From RGIG6374 sp045600965 (GTDB lineage: Bacteria; Bacteroidota; Bacteroidia; Bacteroidales; UBA932), in assembly GCA_045600965.1 (NCBI GenBank), contig JAZRYW010000048.1, positions 1 to 24,252 on the forward strand: a stretch of 24,252 nt of DNA. The letters run 5' to 3'. The position numbers and the translations under genes were made by a program. Below are positions 14,341 through 23,321 of the stretch, piece by piece. Within the stretch, counting starts at the first letter, position 1. Each line of letters begins with the position of its first letter. The notes beneath the pieces are model-generated. The model ran no database searches, was not told where the DNA came from, and worked only from the letters and a program-made list of their open reading frames with translations.

Positions 14341-14600
14341 CAATGCTGCTTGCGGCCATACTGGCAGTGGGTTTGTGCGTACTGCTGCTCGGTTTCAACA
14401 TCTTCTTCAGGAACAAGCCTTTTCCTGACGGAGAGATTTCGCACAACAGGGCTCTGCGCGAAAAGGGCATCCTCTGCGCCAAGGAGGAGGAGCTCCGCCT
14501 GTGGGGAGGAAAGGATGGCAGGGGCGATCACGGCGACTGCTCTTCCTGCAAGCTGTACGAAACCTGCTCAGGCAGGGCCGCAAACAATGAAAAACAGTAG
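14337..14600 (+). CDS. Small membrane-anchored Cys-containing protein, unknown function
   Basis: An 87-residue protein. Residues 3-24 form one hydrophobic helix, followed by a conserved-looking FFRNKPFPDGEISHN segment and a cytoplasmic- or periplasmic-side tail with Cys47, Cys68, Cys71 and Cys77. C68-x2-C71-x5-C77 could bind a metal or form disulfides. It loosely recalls small Bacteroidetes membrane proteins with FPxxxVGHNxxMRxxGIxC, and the Cys-rich NqrM type. I cannot assign it. The start ATG at 14337 overlaps the nadE stop by 4 bp, so it is translated together with nadE. The gene is real by its coupling and by the codon usage shared with its neighbours. Confidence 0.65.
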   Translation: MTMLLAAILAVGLCVLLLGFNIFFRNKPFPDGEISHNRALREKGILCAKEEELRLWGGKDGRGDHGDCSSCKLYETCSGRAANNEKQ

Positions 14601-14615
14601 AAAAGGACATATATC

Positions 14616-16550
14616 ATGGCTTATTTGAAGTTCAACAAGGCGGAACTGGTCAATCTGGAATATTCCCTGAAGAGGGAACTGATAGCCAGCAACCGCACGG
14701 GAGCATATTTCAACACCACCATCGTTTGCTGCAACACAAGGAAATACCACGGTCTGCTCGTGGTGCCCGTGGATGAGTTCGGCGGTGACAAGTACGTGCT
14801 CCTCTCCTCCCTGGATGAAACGCTCATCCAGCACGGGAAGGAGTTCAATCTCGGCATTCACGACTATGGCGGCGTGTTCGAGCCGAGAGGCCACAAATAC
14901 ATAATCGATTTCGAGAGATATCCCATCCCCACCATCACATACCGCGTGGGAGGCATAATCCTCAAGAAATCGTTCATATTCGCCCGCAAGGCGGACAGAT
15001 TGCTCATAAAGTACACCCTGGTGGACGCGCATTCAGACACCACCATACGCTTCAAGCCCTTCCTCGCGTTCCGCAGCACACATTCCCTGACGAAGGCCAA
15101 CCCCCAGGCCAGCACTCGTTTCGTGCCGGTGGAAAACGGCTGCAGCTACAGGATGTATGAGGACTTCCCCGACCTGAACCTCCAGTTCTCCAAGGCCGTC
15201 GACTATGTCGCCAGCCCTGACTGGTACTACAACATAGAATATTCCGAAGAGGCCCGCCGCGGCTTCGACTGCCACGAGGACCTTTTCGTTCCGGGATTCT
15301 TCGAGCTCCCCATAAAAAAAGGCGAAAGCATAATAGTCAGCGCCTCCACCAGGCCGGTGGAGCCCTCCACCCTGAAACGCTCCTTCGATGCGGAACTCAA
15401 GCTCCGTGACCACCCGTGGGAGTTTATGGATGCCATAGGCTCCAATGCCCACCGCTTCATAGTGGAGCGCAACGGCACCGTCCTGATGTCGTCCGGACTG
15501 AGCTGGCTTCAGACGGGCATCCTGCGCGACACGCTCCTGGCGCTCCCCGGACTGACCCTCTTCAACGACGCTGATGCCAGGACATTCGAGAAATGCCTCG
15601 ACTGCACCATCGAAAAGAACAACAACCAGCTGCTGATAAGCTCGATGCAGGTCGACGCCCCTTTGAGGCTGGCCTACACGCTCCAGCAGTATGTCGATTT
15701 CGGGACACCCGCCGCAAAGGTGTGGAAGAAGTACGGCAAGACAGTCAAGTCCATCGTTGAAAGTTATCTCAACGGAAGGCCTGAGGCACGTGTGCTTGAC
15801 AATGGTATGATATGGGCCGAATATGACGGGAAACCCCTCTCCTGGATGAATGCATGGTGTGACGGCAAGCCCGTGACGGAGCGAAGCGGAATGCAGGTGG
15901 AGACAAACCTCCACTGGTACAACACCCTTCGATTCGTGCTTGAGATGGAGGGCGGCAAGGCCCGCGGAGGCGAACTTGTCGAAAGATGCAGGAAGACCGC
16001 CGCCGCCATAGAGGAGAATTTCCTCAAGGTCTTCTGGTTTACGCCGTATGACCATCTGGCCGACTATGTCGACGCATCCGGACAGTGCGGCTTCACCCGT
16101 CCCAACCAGCTCTACGCCTGCAGCCTGCCCTACAGCCCCGTGCCGGAGGAATATCAGGCCAGGATACTGAGGGCTGTCAGGAGCGAGCTGCTGACCGCCC
16201 GCGGAATCCGCACCCTTTCACCCAAGAACCCGCTCTACAAGGGCGTCTATGAAGGCAACCAGCACGAACGTGACCTCGCCTATCACAACGGCACGGCGCG
16301 CGTATGGCTGCTCGGTCCCTACATCTGCGGCAATTTCAAACTCTACGGAGCATCATTCGTCAACCGCGCGAAAGAGATACTTCGCGCTTTCGAGGACGAT
16401 ATGTCGGTACACGGAGTAGGCTGCATAGCGGAACTTTACGACGGCAATCCGCCTCACTACCCCCACGGGGCCATAAGTTCCGCCACAGGCACCTCATCCC
16501 TGCTGACCGCATACCACCTCATTGAAAAATATTCGGAGGAAAAGCTATGA
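14616..16550 (+). CDS. Glycogen debranching enzyme, GH133/GDE_C-like, divergent core motifs
   Basis: A 644-residue protein with a beta-sandwich N-terminal domain (about 1-260; GDE N-terminal type, RTGAYFNTTIVCCNTRKYHGLLV) and an (alpha/alpha)6 barrel C-terminal domain. Family landmarks are present: RDTLLALPGLTLF (304-316), PVTERSGMQVETNLHWYNTL, RPNQLYACSLP, KGVYEGNQHERDLAYHNGTARVWLLGPY and AELYDGNPPHYP. Two places deviate. The usual WGRDT is ILRDT (302-306). The usual TWMDA is SWMNA, with Asn412 at the position I believe is the general acid. The C-terminal QAWSVAE-like stretch is also altered. The role is removal of alpha-1,6 branches, or glucan binding if inactive. It has a good ribosome site (AAAGGA). 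The end overlaps the GT4 gene as ATGA. Confidence 0.85.
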   Translation: MAYLKFNKAELVNLEYSLKRELIASNRTGAYFNTTIVCCNTRKYHGLLVVPVDEFGGDKYVLLSSLDETLIQHGKEFNLGIHDYGGVFEPRGHKYIIDFERYPIPTITYRVGGIILKKSFIFARKADRLLIKYTLVDAHSDTTIRFKPFLAFRSTHSLTKANPQASTRFVPVENGCSYRMYEDFPDLNLQFSKAVDYVASPDWYYNIEYSEEARRGFDCHEDLFVPGFFELPIKKGESIIVSASTRPVEPSTLKRSFDAELKLRDHPWEFMDAIGSNAHRFIVERNGTVLMSSGLSWLQTGILRDTLLALPGLTLFNDADARTFEKCLDCTIEKNNNQLLISSMQVDAPLRLAYTLQQYVDFGTPAAKVWKKYGKTVKSIVESYLNGRPEARVLDNGMIWAEYDGKPLSWMNAWCDGKPVTERSGMQVETNLHWYNTLRFVLEMEGGKARGGELVERCRKTAAAIEENFLKVFWFTPYDHLADYVDASGQCGFTRPNQLYACSLPYSPVPEEYQARILRAVRSELLTARGIRTLSPKNPLYKGVYEGNQHERDLAYHNGTARVWLLGPYICGNFKLYGASFVNRAKEILRAFEDDMSVHGVGCIAELYDGNPPHYPHGAISSATGTSSLLTAYHLIEKYSEEKL

Positions 16551-17827
16551 AAGTGCTGATGTTCGGATGGGAATTCCCTCCCCACATTTCCGGCGGACTG
16601 GGGACAGCCTGCTACGGACTTACCAAGGGCCTGGCCCACAACGCTGTCGAAGTGCTGTTCGTTATGCCTTCGGCTTCCGGTGACGAGGACCAGAGCGCCG
16701 TCAGGATCATTAATGCAAGTGACGTGGCCGCCTATGACACCACTCACAATATAGACGAATTCCTGGGCAAGGTGCAGTTCCTGCGTGTGGGGACCAACCT
16801 TATGCCCTATGTCGACCCTGTACAGTTCTCCGACCTGGTGGAGGAGGAACGCCGCAACCAGAGCGAGGAGTTCAAGGTCCATTTCAAGCAGAAATACCGT
16901 TTTTCCGGCAAGTACGGGACCAACCTTATGGAAGAGGTTGTCCGCTATGCTATGGTGGGCGGCGCGATTGCGATGGAAAACGACTTTGACGTCATCCACG
17001 CCCACGACTGGCTGACCTACCTGGCCGGCATTTCGGCAAAGCGCCTCACCGGCAAGCCTCTGGTCATCCACGTGCACGCCACCGAGTATGACCGCACCGG
17101 GGAGAATGTCAACACCCAGGTCTATGCAATAGAGAAGATGGGTATGGAGCAGGCTGACAAGGTGATGACGGTGAGCAACCTGACCCGCAACATCGTCATC
17201 AACAAATACGGCATCGACCCCTCCAAGGTCGTCACCGTCCACAATGCGGTCGACTTCGCCGGCCGCGACGAACTCTCCGTCAAGCGCACCGTGCCCGAGA
17301 AGGTCATCACCTTCCTGGGACGCATCACCTACCAGAAAGGCCCTGAATATTTCATAGAGGCCGCATACAAGGTGCTCCAGAAGACGGATAACGTCCGTTT
17401 CGTGATGGCCGGCAGCGGAGATATGCTCAACCGCTCCATCAGACGTGTGGCCAAGCTCGGCATAGCGGACAAGTTCCATTTCACCGGCTTCCTGCGCGGG
17501 GCCGACGTGCAGAGGATGTTCGCCTATTCCGACGTCTATGTAATGCCTTCCGTTTCGGAGCCTTTCGGCATCTCGCCGCTCGAGGCTATGAAGTCGAACG
17601 TGCCCACCATCATATCCAAGCAGTCCGGCGTGGCCGAGGTTCTCAAGTATGCCATCAAGGTGGACTTCTGGGACATCGACGCGATGGCCGATGCAATGTA
17701 TGCCCTCGTCAAATATCCGGCTCTGGCAGGTATGGCCGCAAGATGCGGTTCGGATGAGGTCGATACCCTCAAATGGGACAATGCGGCAGCAAAAATCAAG
17801 CAGGTTTATCAATCAGTAATCAAATAA
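16547..17827 (+). CDS. GT4-family glycosyltransferase, starch/glycogen-synthase-like
   Basis: A 426-residue GT-B transferase. The N-terminal domain begins MKVLMFGWEFPPHISGGLG, with the synthase-like GGLG donor loop at 16-19. HAHDW is at 151-155. The C-terminal domain has GRITYQKGPEYFI (258-270) and the retaining-transferase E-x7-E pair Glu338/Glu346 in SEPFGISPLEAM. This resembles archaeal and Bacteroidetes transferases found beside GH57 enzymes. The donor could be ADP- or UDP-glucose. It lies between the debranching enzyme (4-bp overlap) and GH57 (7-base gap), so a role in alpha-glucan synthesis or remodelling is likely. It is distinct from the GT3 synthase domain encoded further on. Confidence 0.88.
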   Translation: MKVLMFGWEFPPHISGGLGTACYGLTKGLAHNAVEVLFVMPSASGDEDQSAVRIINASDVAAYDTTHNIDEFLGKVQFLRVGTNLMPYVDPVQFSDLVEEERRNQSEEFKVHFKQKYRFSGKYGTNLMEEVVRYAMVGGAIAMENDFDVIHAHDWLTYLAGISAKRLTGKPLVIHVHATEYDRTGENVNTQVYAIEKMGMEQADKVMTVSNLTRNIVINKYGIDPSKVVTVHNAVDFAGRDELSVKRTVPEKVITFLGRITYQKGPEYFIEAAYKVLQKTDNVRFVMAGSGDMLNRSIRRVAKLGIADKFHFTGFLRGADVQRMFAYSDVYVMPSVSEPFGISPLEAMKSNVPTIISKQSGVAEVLKYAIKVDFWDIDAMADAMYALVKYPALAGMAARCGSDEVDTLKWDNAAAKIKQVYQSVIK

Positions 17828-17834
17828 CGACGCT

Positions 17835-19076
17835 ATGAATAAAAGTGTATGTCTTTACTTCCAGGTCCATCAGCCGGACAGGCTGAGGGGTTTCAGATTC
17901 TTCGACATAGGTGCCGACTGGCATTATCTCGACGAGTTCGCGAACCGCACTATCCTGCGCAGGGTGGCGGAAAGGTGCTACCTCCCCGCCAACAATCTTA
18001 TGCTTGAACTCATAGACCGCTACAAGGGACAGTTCAGGATAGCATATTCCATATCGGGAACCGCCATAGAGCAGTTCGAGCGCTTCGCTCCGGACGTGCT
18101 CGAGAGCTTCAAGGCGCTTGCCCGCACCGGCTGTGTGGAGTTCCTGGCGGAGACCTACTCGCACTCCCTCTCGAGCCTTATCGACCAGAAGGAGTTCGTG
18201 AGCCAGGTGAAGCTGCAGTCCTCAATAATGGAAAAGCATTTCGGCCAGAAGCCGACCTGCTTCAGGAACACGGAGCTCATCTATTCCGATGAGATTGGCG
18301 CCGCCGTTGCGGGAATGGGCTACAAGGTTATGCTCACCGAGGGCGCCCGCCACATTATGGGCTGGAAGAGCCCCGACCACGTATACACCAATGCCGTCAA
18401 TCCGAGGATGAAGGTGCTCCTGCGCAACTTCCAGCTGAGCGACGACATAGCCTTCCGCTTCTCCAACCGGGGCTGGGACTCCTGGCCGCTGACGGCGGGG
18501 AAGTTCTCGGCCTGGCTTGACCGCGCGCTTGAAAGCGGGGACGTGGTCAACCTGTTTATGGATTATGAGACTTTCGGCGAGCATCAGAATGCCGCAACGG
18601 GCATATTCGATTTCCTCAAGGCCCTTCCGGAACCTGTAATCGCTTCCGGTCTCAGTTTCCGCACTCCTTCCGAAGTGGCCGCCGCACATCAGCCCGTAGC
18701 TCCCATACACGTGCCTTATCCCATCTCCTGGGCCGACGAGGAGAGGGACACCAGCGCCTGGCTCGGAAACGAACTCCAGGATGAGGCATTCCACAAGCTG
18801 TACGCTCTCTCATCCAAGGTCAAGGACACTCAGGACGAGGACCTGATGAAAGTGTACCGCAAGCTCCAGGAAAGCGACCATTTCTATTATATGTGCACCA
18901 AGTTCTTCAGCGACGGTGCAGTGCACAAGTATTTCAACCCTTATGACACTCCGTACGAAGCCTTCATCAACTATATGAACGTGCTGAGCGATTTCTCCCT
19001 CAGGGTTGAAGAAAAGCTGAAACAGCGCAGGAAGAAGCCTGCCTCCTCAAAACCGAAAACAACAAAAAAGAAATAG
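17835..19076 (+). CDS. GH57-family alpha-amylase/glucanotransferase-like enzyme
   Basis: A 413-residue protein. GH57 motif 1 appears as VHQPDR (11-16). The region corresponding to motif 2 is ETYSHSL (106-112). Motif 3 is FRNTELIY, with the candidate nucleophile Glu147. Motif 4 is FMDYETFGEH, with the candidate acid/base Asp243. This is the short GH57 type annotated as alpha-amylase in Bacteroidetes. The exact activity (amylase, 4-alpha-glucanotransferase) cannot be told. There is no signal peptide, so it acts on cytoplasmic glycogen. A Lys/Ser-rich tail (RRKKPASSKPKTTKKK) ends the protein. It lies 7 bases after GT4 and 9 bases before the GT3-GT35 gene. Confidence 0.9.
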   Translation: MNKSVCLYFQVHQPDRLRGFRFFDIGADWHYLDEFANRTILRRVAERCYLPANNLMLELIDRYKGQFRIAYSISGTAIEQFERFAPDVLESFKALARTGCVEFLAETYSHSLSSLIDQKEFVSQVKLQSSIMEKHFGQKPTCFRNTELIYSDEIGAAVAGMGYKVMLTEGARHIMGWKSPDHVYTNAVNPRMKVLLRNFQLSDDIAFRFSNRGWDSWPLTAGKFSAWLDRALESGDVVNLFMDYETFGEHQNAATGIFDFLKALPEPVIASGLSFRTPSEVAAAHQPVAPIHVPYPISWADEERDTSAWLGNELQDEAFHKLYALSSKVKDTQDEDLMKVYRKLQESDHFYYMCTKFFSDGAVHKYFNPYDTPYEAFINYMNVLSDFSLRVEEKLKQRRKKPASSKPKTTKKK

Positions 19077-19085
19077 AGAAGAGAG

Positions 19086-22000
19086 ATGAAAAATGAGAAA
19101 CTTGCTTCGCCCGACTACCTTTTCGAGGTAAGCTGGGAGGTATGCAACAAGGTCGGGGGCATTTACTCCGTATTGTCCACAAAGGCCGGCTACATAGCAA
19201 AATCAACAAGGAAAAGTCACATATTCATCGGACCCGACATCTGGCTTGACACCGAAAGGCATCCCGAGTTCACTGAGGAACCTCAGATGTTCCGCAGCTG
19301 GAGGGATACCGCCTCTGGAGAAGGCCTGCGCGTAAGGACGGGACACTGGAACATAGAAGGCAGCCCCACAGTGATTCTGGTTGACTTCGCACAGTTCATT
19401 TCACGCAAGGATCAGATACTTACAGACCTTTGGGACAAGTATGGCGTTGACTCGATCACCGGAAACTGGGATTATATCGAAAGCGCTCTTTTCGGATATG
19501 CCGCCGGTAAGGTGATAGAGAGTTTCGTCAAGTACAATCTTGCTCCCAGGGACAAGGCCGTTGCACAGTTCCACGACTGGTCCACAGGCTCCGGACTCCT
19601 GTACCTCAAGGGAATAGGCGCTCCCGTAGCCACTGTCCTGACCTGTCACAGCACCGTTCTGGGCCGCTGTATCGCCGGCCGCGGAATGAACCTTTATGAC
19701 AATCTGGAATCTTACAGCCCCGATGATTGCGCTTCCGAATACGGACTCGCAGCCCGGCACTCCCTTGAAAAGCATTCTGCGGCGAACGCCGACGTGCTCA
19801 CCACCGTGAGTGACATCACCGCAAGGGAATGCGGGCATTTCCTCGGGCGCAAGGTTGACATTGTCACCCCCAACGGCATAGCAGGCGATATCGCTCCCGA
19901 TGATCCCGACTTTCCCGAATCCAGGAAGACCGCCCGTGAAGTCCTTCTCAAGGTGGCATCGGCGATGTGCGGAGAGCAGTTGCCGGACAATACAGTCCTG
20001 ATAGGCACAGGTGGCCGGTATCAGGTTGAGAACAAGGGTATCGACATCTTCATCGAGGCCCTCGGACGCATATCCCGCAGCGGTTGGTCAGGCTCCACCA
20101 TCTGCGGTTTCATTTTCGTCCCCTCACGCATCAACGGCCCGGACAGGGAGCTGCAGATGAAACTCTCCGGCGGCGTATCCGACTACAGGACACTCACCAC
20201 CCACTGTCTGATGGATCCCGACAACGATCCGGTGCTCAACCGCTGCAATGAAATCGGCTTGAACAACGCTGTCGGCAGCAAGGTGAAGCTGTTCTTCATC
20301 CCCTGCTATTTCAACGGCGAGGACGGCATATTCAATATGCCCTACTACGACCTCCTGCCCGGGCTCGACCTTACGCTCTATCCCTCATATTACGAGCCGT
20401 GGGGCTATACACCTCTGGAATCACTGGCATTCCACGTTCCGACTCTCACCACCTCCCTTGCCGGATTCGGGCAGTGGGTGCTCGACCATTGCACGGACAG
20501 TGACCTGCAGAAGGGCGTGACTGTCGTGCGCCGCGACGATTCCAATTCTGAAGAGGTTACGGAGAATTCTGTCAGCCGCATACTGGAGATTGCGGCTCTC
20601 TCGGAGCCGGACCGGGCAGAATATGGCAGGGTGGCCGGTAGAATATCAAAAATAGCCCTTTGGGACAACAATATCCAGTATTATCAGGAAGCCTACTCAC
20701 AGGCTCTGGCAAAAACCGTCCATATCCGTGCCGCATACCATACATCCTTGGACGACAAACCGGTTGCCCGCTATGCTGCAAACCGGCCTTCCTGGGCTGA
20801 AACAATAGTGAACCGCCAGATTCCTTCCCGTCTGAGGCATCTCGACACCATATCCAAGAACCTCTGGTGGTGCTGGAACGTATGCGCCATAGACCTCTTC
20901 AAGTCGATTGACAGCGAGTTGTGGCTCAAGTGCAAGCAGAACCCCATAGCAATGCTCGACGGCCTCACCCTGGCACGATACAAGGAACTTGAGAAGGACA
21001 GCGCTTTCATCGCAAGGCTCGACGCGGTATATGCCGAGTTCAGCAGATATATGGAAGGCAAGAAGCAGCGCAGAGGTACCCACGTGGGATATTTCAGTAT
21101 GGAATACGGCCTTGACGCATCCCTGAAGATATATTCCGGAGGTCTCGGCATCCTTGCCGGCGACTATCTCAAGGAGTCCAGCGATATGAAGGTCAAGATG
21201 ACTGCCATAGGACTTCTCTACAGATACGGATATTTCACTCAGATGCTCTCCGCTGCCGGAGACCAGGTCTCCAACTACGAGCCCCAGGACTTCACGAAGA
21301 TTCCCGCAACTCCGGTGCGCGACTCCGAAGGCAACTGGATAACCGTCAGCGTGGCGTTCCCGGGACGTAACGTATATGCCCGCATATGGCGTGTCGATGT
21401 GGGACGCACCGAACTCTACCTGCTTGACACCGATTTCGAGGACAATCTCTTCGAAGACCGCCAGATAACCCACTACCTCTACGGAGGCGACTGGGAGAAC
21501 CGTCTGAAGCAGGAACTCCTCCTCGGCATTGGCGGCATCCGCGCCCTCCGCGCGCTGGGCATACATCCCGATGTCTACCACTGCAACGAGGGTCACGCCG
21601 CATTCATAGGGCTTGAACGCCTGCGTGAATATGTCAACCAGAACAACCTGAGCTATTCCGAGGCCTTGGAAGTGGTGCGCAGTTCATCACTTTTCACAAC
21701 CCACACGCCTGTACCGGCAGGACACGACGCATTCACTGAGGATCTCCTCAGGACATACATATCACATCTCCCTTCAGTGCTGAAGACCGACTGGGAGTCG
21801 ATAATGGCTCTCGGCAAGATAGACCCGCACAATGCAGGCGAGAAGTTCTCGATGAGCATCCTTGCCGCAAACCTTTCACAGGAGGTCAACGGCGTGAGCT
21901 GGCTGCACGGGAAGGTCAGCCAGGACATCCTGGCCAATATGTGGCCCGGTTATCTCCCGGAGGAACTTCACGTAAGTTATGTGACCAACGGTGTCCATTA

Positions 22001-23321
22001 TCCCACCTGGACCGCTCCCGAATGGAAGGAGATACACGCCCGCGTATTCGGCCCCGAATTCCAGACCCACCACTATGACAAGAGCTGCTTCGAGGGTATA
22101 TATAAAGTGTCCGATGAAGAAATCTGGAACACCCGTTCCAAACTTCGCAAGAGACTCATCGACGCCGTCAAGGACTGTATGAGCGACACTTCGGCCACCA
22201 ACCACTATTCGCCCCGCCAGATTGTCAAAATCAGGAAAACTCTCCGCGACGACGTGCTCACCATAGGTTTCGCCCGCCGTTTCGCGACCTACAAGCGCGC
22301 GCACCTGCTGTTCCGCAACCTGGACCGTCTCAACGAGATTGTCAACAATCCCCAGCGTCCGGTGCAGTTCCTCTTCGCCGGCAAGGCTCATCCCGCTGAC
22401 AAGGCAGGGCAGGACCTTATAAAGCATATCGTGGAAATCTCCAAGATGCCTCAGTTCATAGGCAAGATAGTGTTTGTCCCGAACTATGACATCAACATCG
22501 CGAAACTCCTCGTACAGGGCGTGGACGTATGGCTCAACAATCCTACAAGGCCCCTTGAGGCGTCAGGCACCAGCGGTGAGAAGGCCGTTATGAACGGCGT
22601 GATGCACTTCTCCGTCCTCGACGGATGGTGGGTCGAAGGGTACAGGAAGGATGCCGGCTGGGCGCTCGACCAGGAACGTACCTACGATGACCAGAGCTAT
22701 CAGGACGAGCTCGATTCGGCTACAATCTATGCCACGATCGAGAACGAGATCGCTCCATCATATTACAACGTCGACCCTAGGAGCGGCCGCTCCTCCCAGT
22801 GGATAGGATACATCAAGAACACCATTGCCCAGGTCGCAAACAATTTCACTACCAACAGGATGCTCACCGACTACTGCAACCAGTACTACCTGCCGCAGTA
22901 CGAGCGTTCGAAGATGCTTTCCGCTGACGGAGGGAAGATGGCAAAGGAACTTGCGGCATGGAAGCAGTTCATGCGCAACGAGTGGAACAACATCCGCATC
23001 ATCTCCAAGACCGACCCGGATTCCTCATACATCCTCTCCAAGAAACTGAAGCTGGAGAGCGAGGTGGTCCTCGACCTCGGGCGCATCAAGCCTGACAATA
23101 TCGGAGTCGAGATGATCTTTACCTCCCAGGACAAGAAGGGAAAGCTTCACATCCAGGAAGTCTGCCAGTATGAGTTGGTCAAGGAGGAGAACGGACTCGC
23201 CACTTATCGGGCAGTAATACTCCCCGACAAGACCGGAATGTATCAGGTCGGCACGCGAATCTATCCGAAGAATCCGCTTCTGCCTCACCGTCAGGACATT
23301 CCCATCGTTAAATGGCTGTAG
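19086..23321 (+). CDS. GT3 glycogen synthase fused to GT35 alpha-glucan phosphorylase
   Basis: A 1411-residue two-enzyme protein. Residues 1 to about 550 are a eukaryotic-type GT3 glycogen synthase: EVCNKVGGIYSV (about 19-30, nucleotide-sugar loop) and Glu437/Glu445 in YEPWGYTPLE, the E-x7-E catalytic pair. GT3 enzymes use UDP-glucose, in keeping with the lack of glgC here. From about 575 on (LDTISKNLWWCWN) it is a short-type alpha-glucan phosphorylase: GGLGILAGDYLKE, HCNEGHAAF, TTHTPVPAGHD, GFARRFATYKR, and EASGTSGEKAVMNG with Lys1166 as the expected PLP-binding lysine. The phosphorylase releases glucose-1-phosphate. Synthesis and breakdown are thus on one chain. From memory, such fusions occur elsewhere in Bacteroidetes. 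An AGAAGAGAG run precedes the ATG. The end overlaps ribF by 10 bp. Confidence 0.93.
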   Translation: MKNEKLASPDYLFEVSWEVCNKVGGIYSVLSTKAGYIAKSTRKSHIFIGPDIWLDTERHPEFTEEPQMFRSWRDTASGEGLRVRTGHWNIEGSPTVILVDFAQFISRKDQILTDLWDKYGVDSITGNWDYIESALFGYAAGKVIESFVKYNLAPRDKAVAQFHDWSTGSGLLYLKGIGAPVATVLTCHSTVLGRCIAGRGMNLYDNLESYSPDDCASEYGLAARHSLEKHSAANADVLTTVSDITARECGHFLGRKVDIVTPNGIAGDIAPDDPDFPESRKTAREVLLKVASAMCGEQLPDNTVLIGTGGRYQVENKGIDIFIEALGRISRSGWSGSTICGFIFVPSRINGPDRELQMKLSGGVSDYRTLTTHCLMDPDNDPVLNRCNEIGLNNAVGSKVKLFFIPCYFNGEDGIFNMPYYDLLPGLDLTLYPSYYEPWGYTPLESLAFHVPTLTTSLAGFGQWVLDHCTDSDLQKGVTVVRRDDSNSEEVTENSVSRILEIAALSEPDRAEYGRVAGRISKIALWDNNIQYYQEAYSQALAKTVHIRAAYHTSLDDKPVARYAANRPSWAETIVNRQIPSRLRHLDTISKNLWWCWNVCAIDLFKSIDSELWLKCKQNPIAMLDGLTLARYKELEKDSAFIARLDAVYAEFSRYMEGKKQRRGTHVGYFSMEYGLDASLKIYSGGLGILAGDYLKESSDMKVKMTAIGLLYRYGYFTQMLSAAGDQVSNYEPQDFTKIPATPVRDSEGNWITVSVAFPGRNVYARIWRVDVGRTELYLLDTDFEDNLFEDRQITHYLYGGDWENRLKQELLLGIGGIRALRALGIHPDVYHCNEGHAAFIGLERLREYVNQNNLSYSEALEVVRSSSLFTTHTPVPAGHDAFTEDLLRTYISHLPSVLKTDWESIMALGKIDPHNAGEKFSMSILAANLSQEVNGVSWLHGKVSQDILANMWPGYLPEELHVSYVTNGVHYPTWTAPEWKEIHARVFGPEFQTHHYDKSCFEGIYKVSDEEIWNTRSKLRKRLIDAVKDCMSDTSATNHYSPRQIVKIRKTLRDDVLTIGFARRFATYKRAHLLFRNLDRLNEIVNNPQRPVQFLFAGKAHPADKAGQDLIKHIVEISKMPQFIGKIVFVPNYDINIAKLLVQGVDVWLNNPTRPLEASGTSGEKAVMNGVMHFSVLDGWWVEGYRKDAGWALDQERTYDDQSYQDELDSATIYATIENEIAPSYYNVDPRSGRSSQWIGYIKNTIAQVANNFTTNRMLTDYCNQYYLPQYERSKMLSADGGKMAKELAAWKQFMRNEWNNIRIISKTDPDSSYILSKKLKLESEVVLDLGRIKPDNIGVEMIFTSQDKKGKLHIQEVCQYELVKEENGLATYRAVILPDKTGMYQVGTRIYPKNPLLPHRQDIPIVKWL

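Noticed and set aside
15033..16055. Antisense open frame of 340 codons opposite the debranching enzyme
   Set aside because: It is a shadow of a real gene with family motifs on the plus strand; no recognisable domain.
16457..17812. Long antisense open frame (451 codons) opposite the GT4 gene
   Set aside because: It mirrors a strongly supported glycosyltransferase and has the His/Val/Gly-rich composition typical of antisense frames in GC-rich DNA, with no motif.
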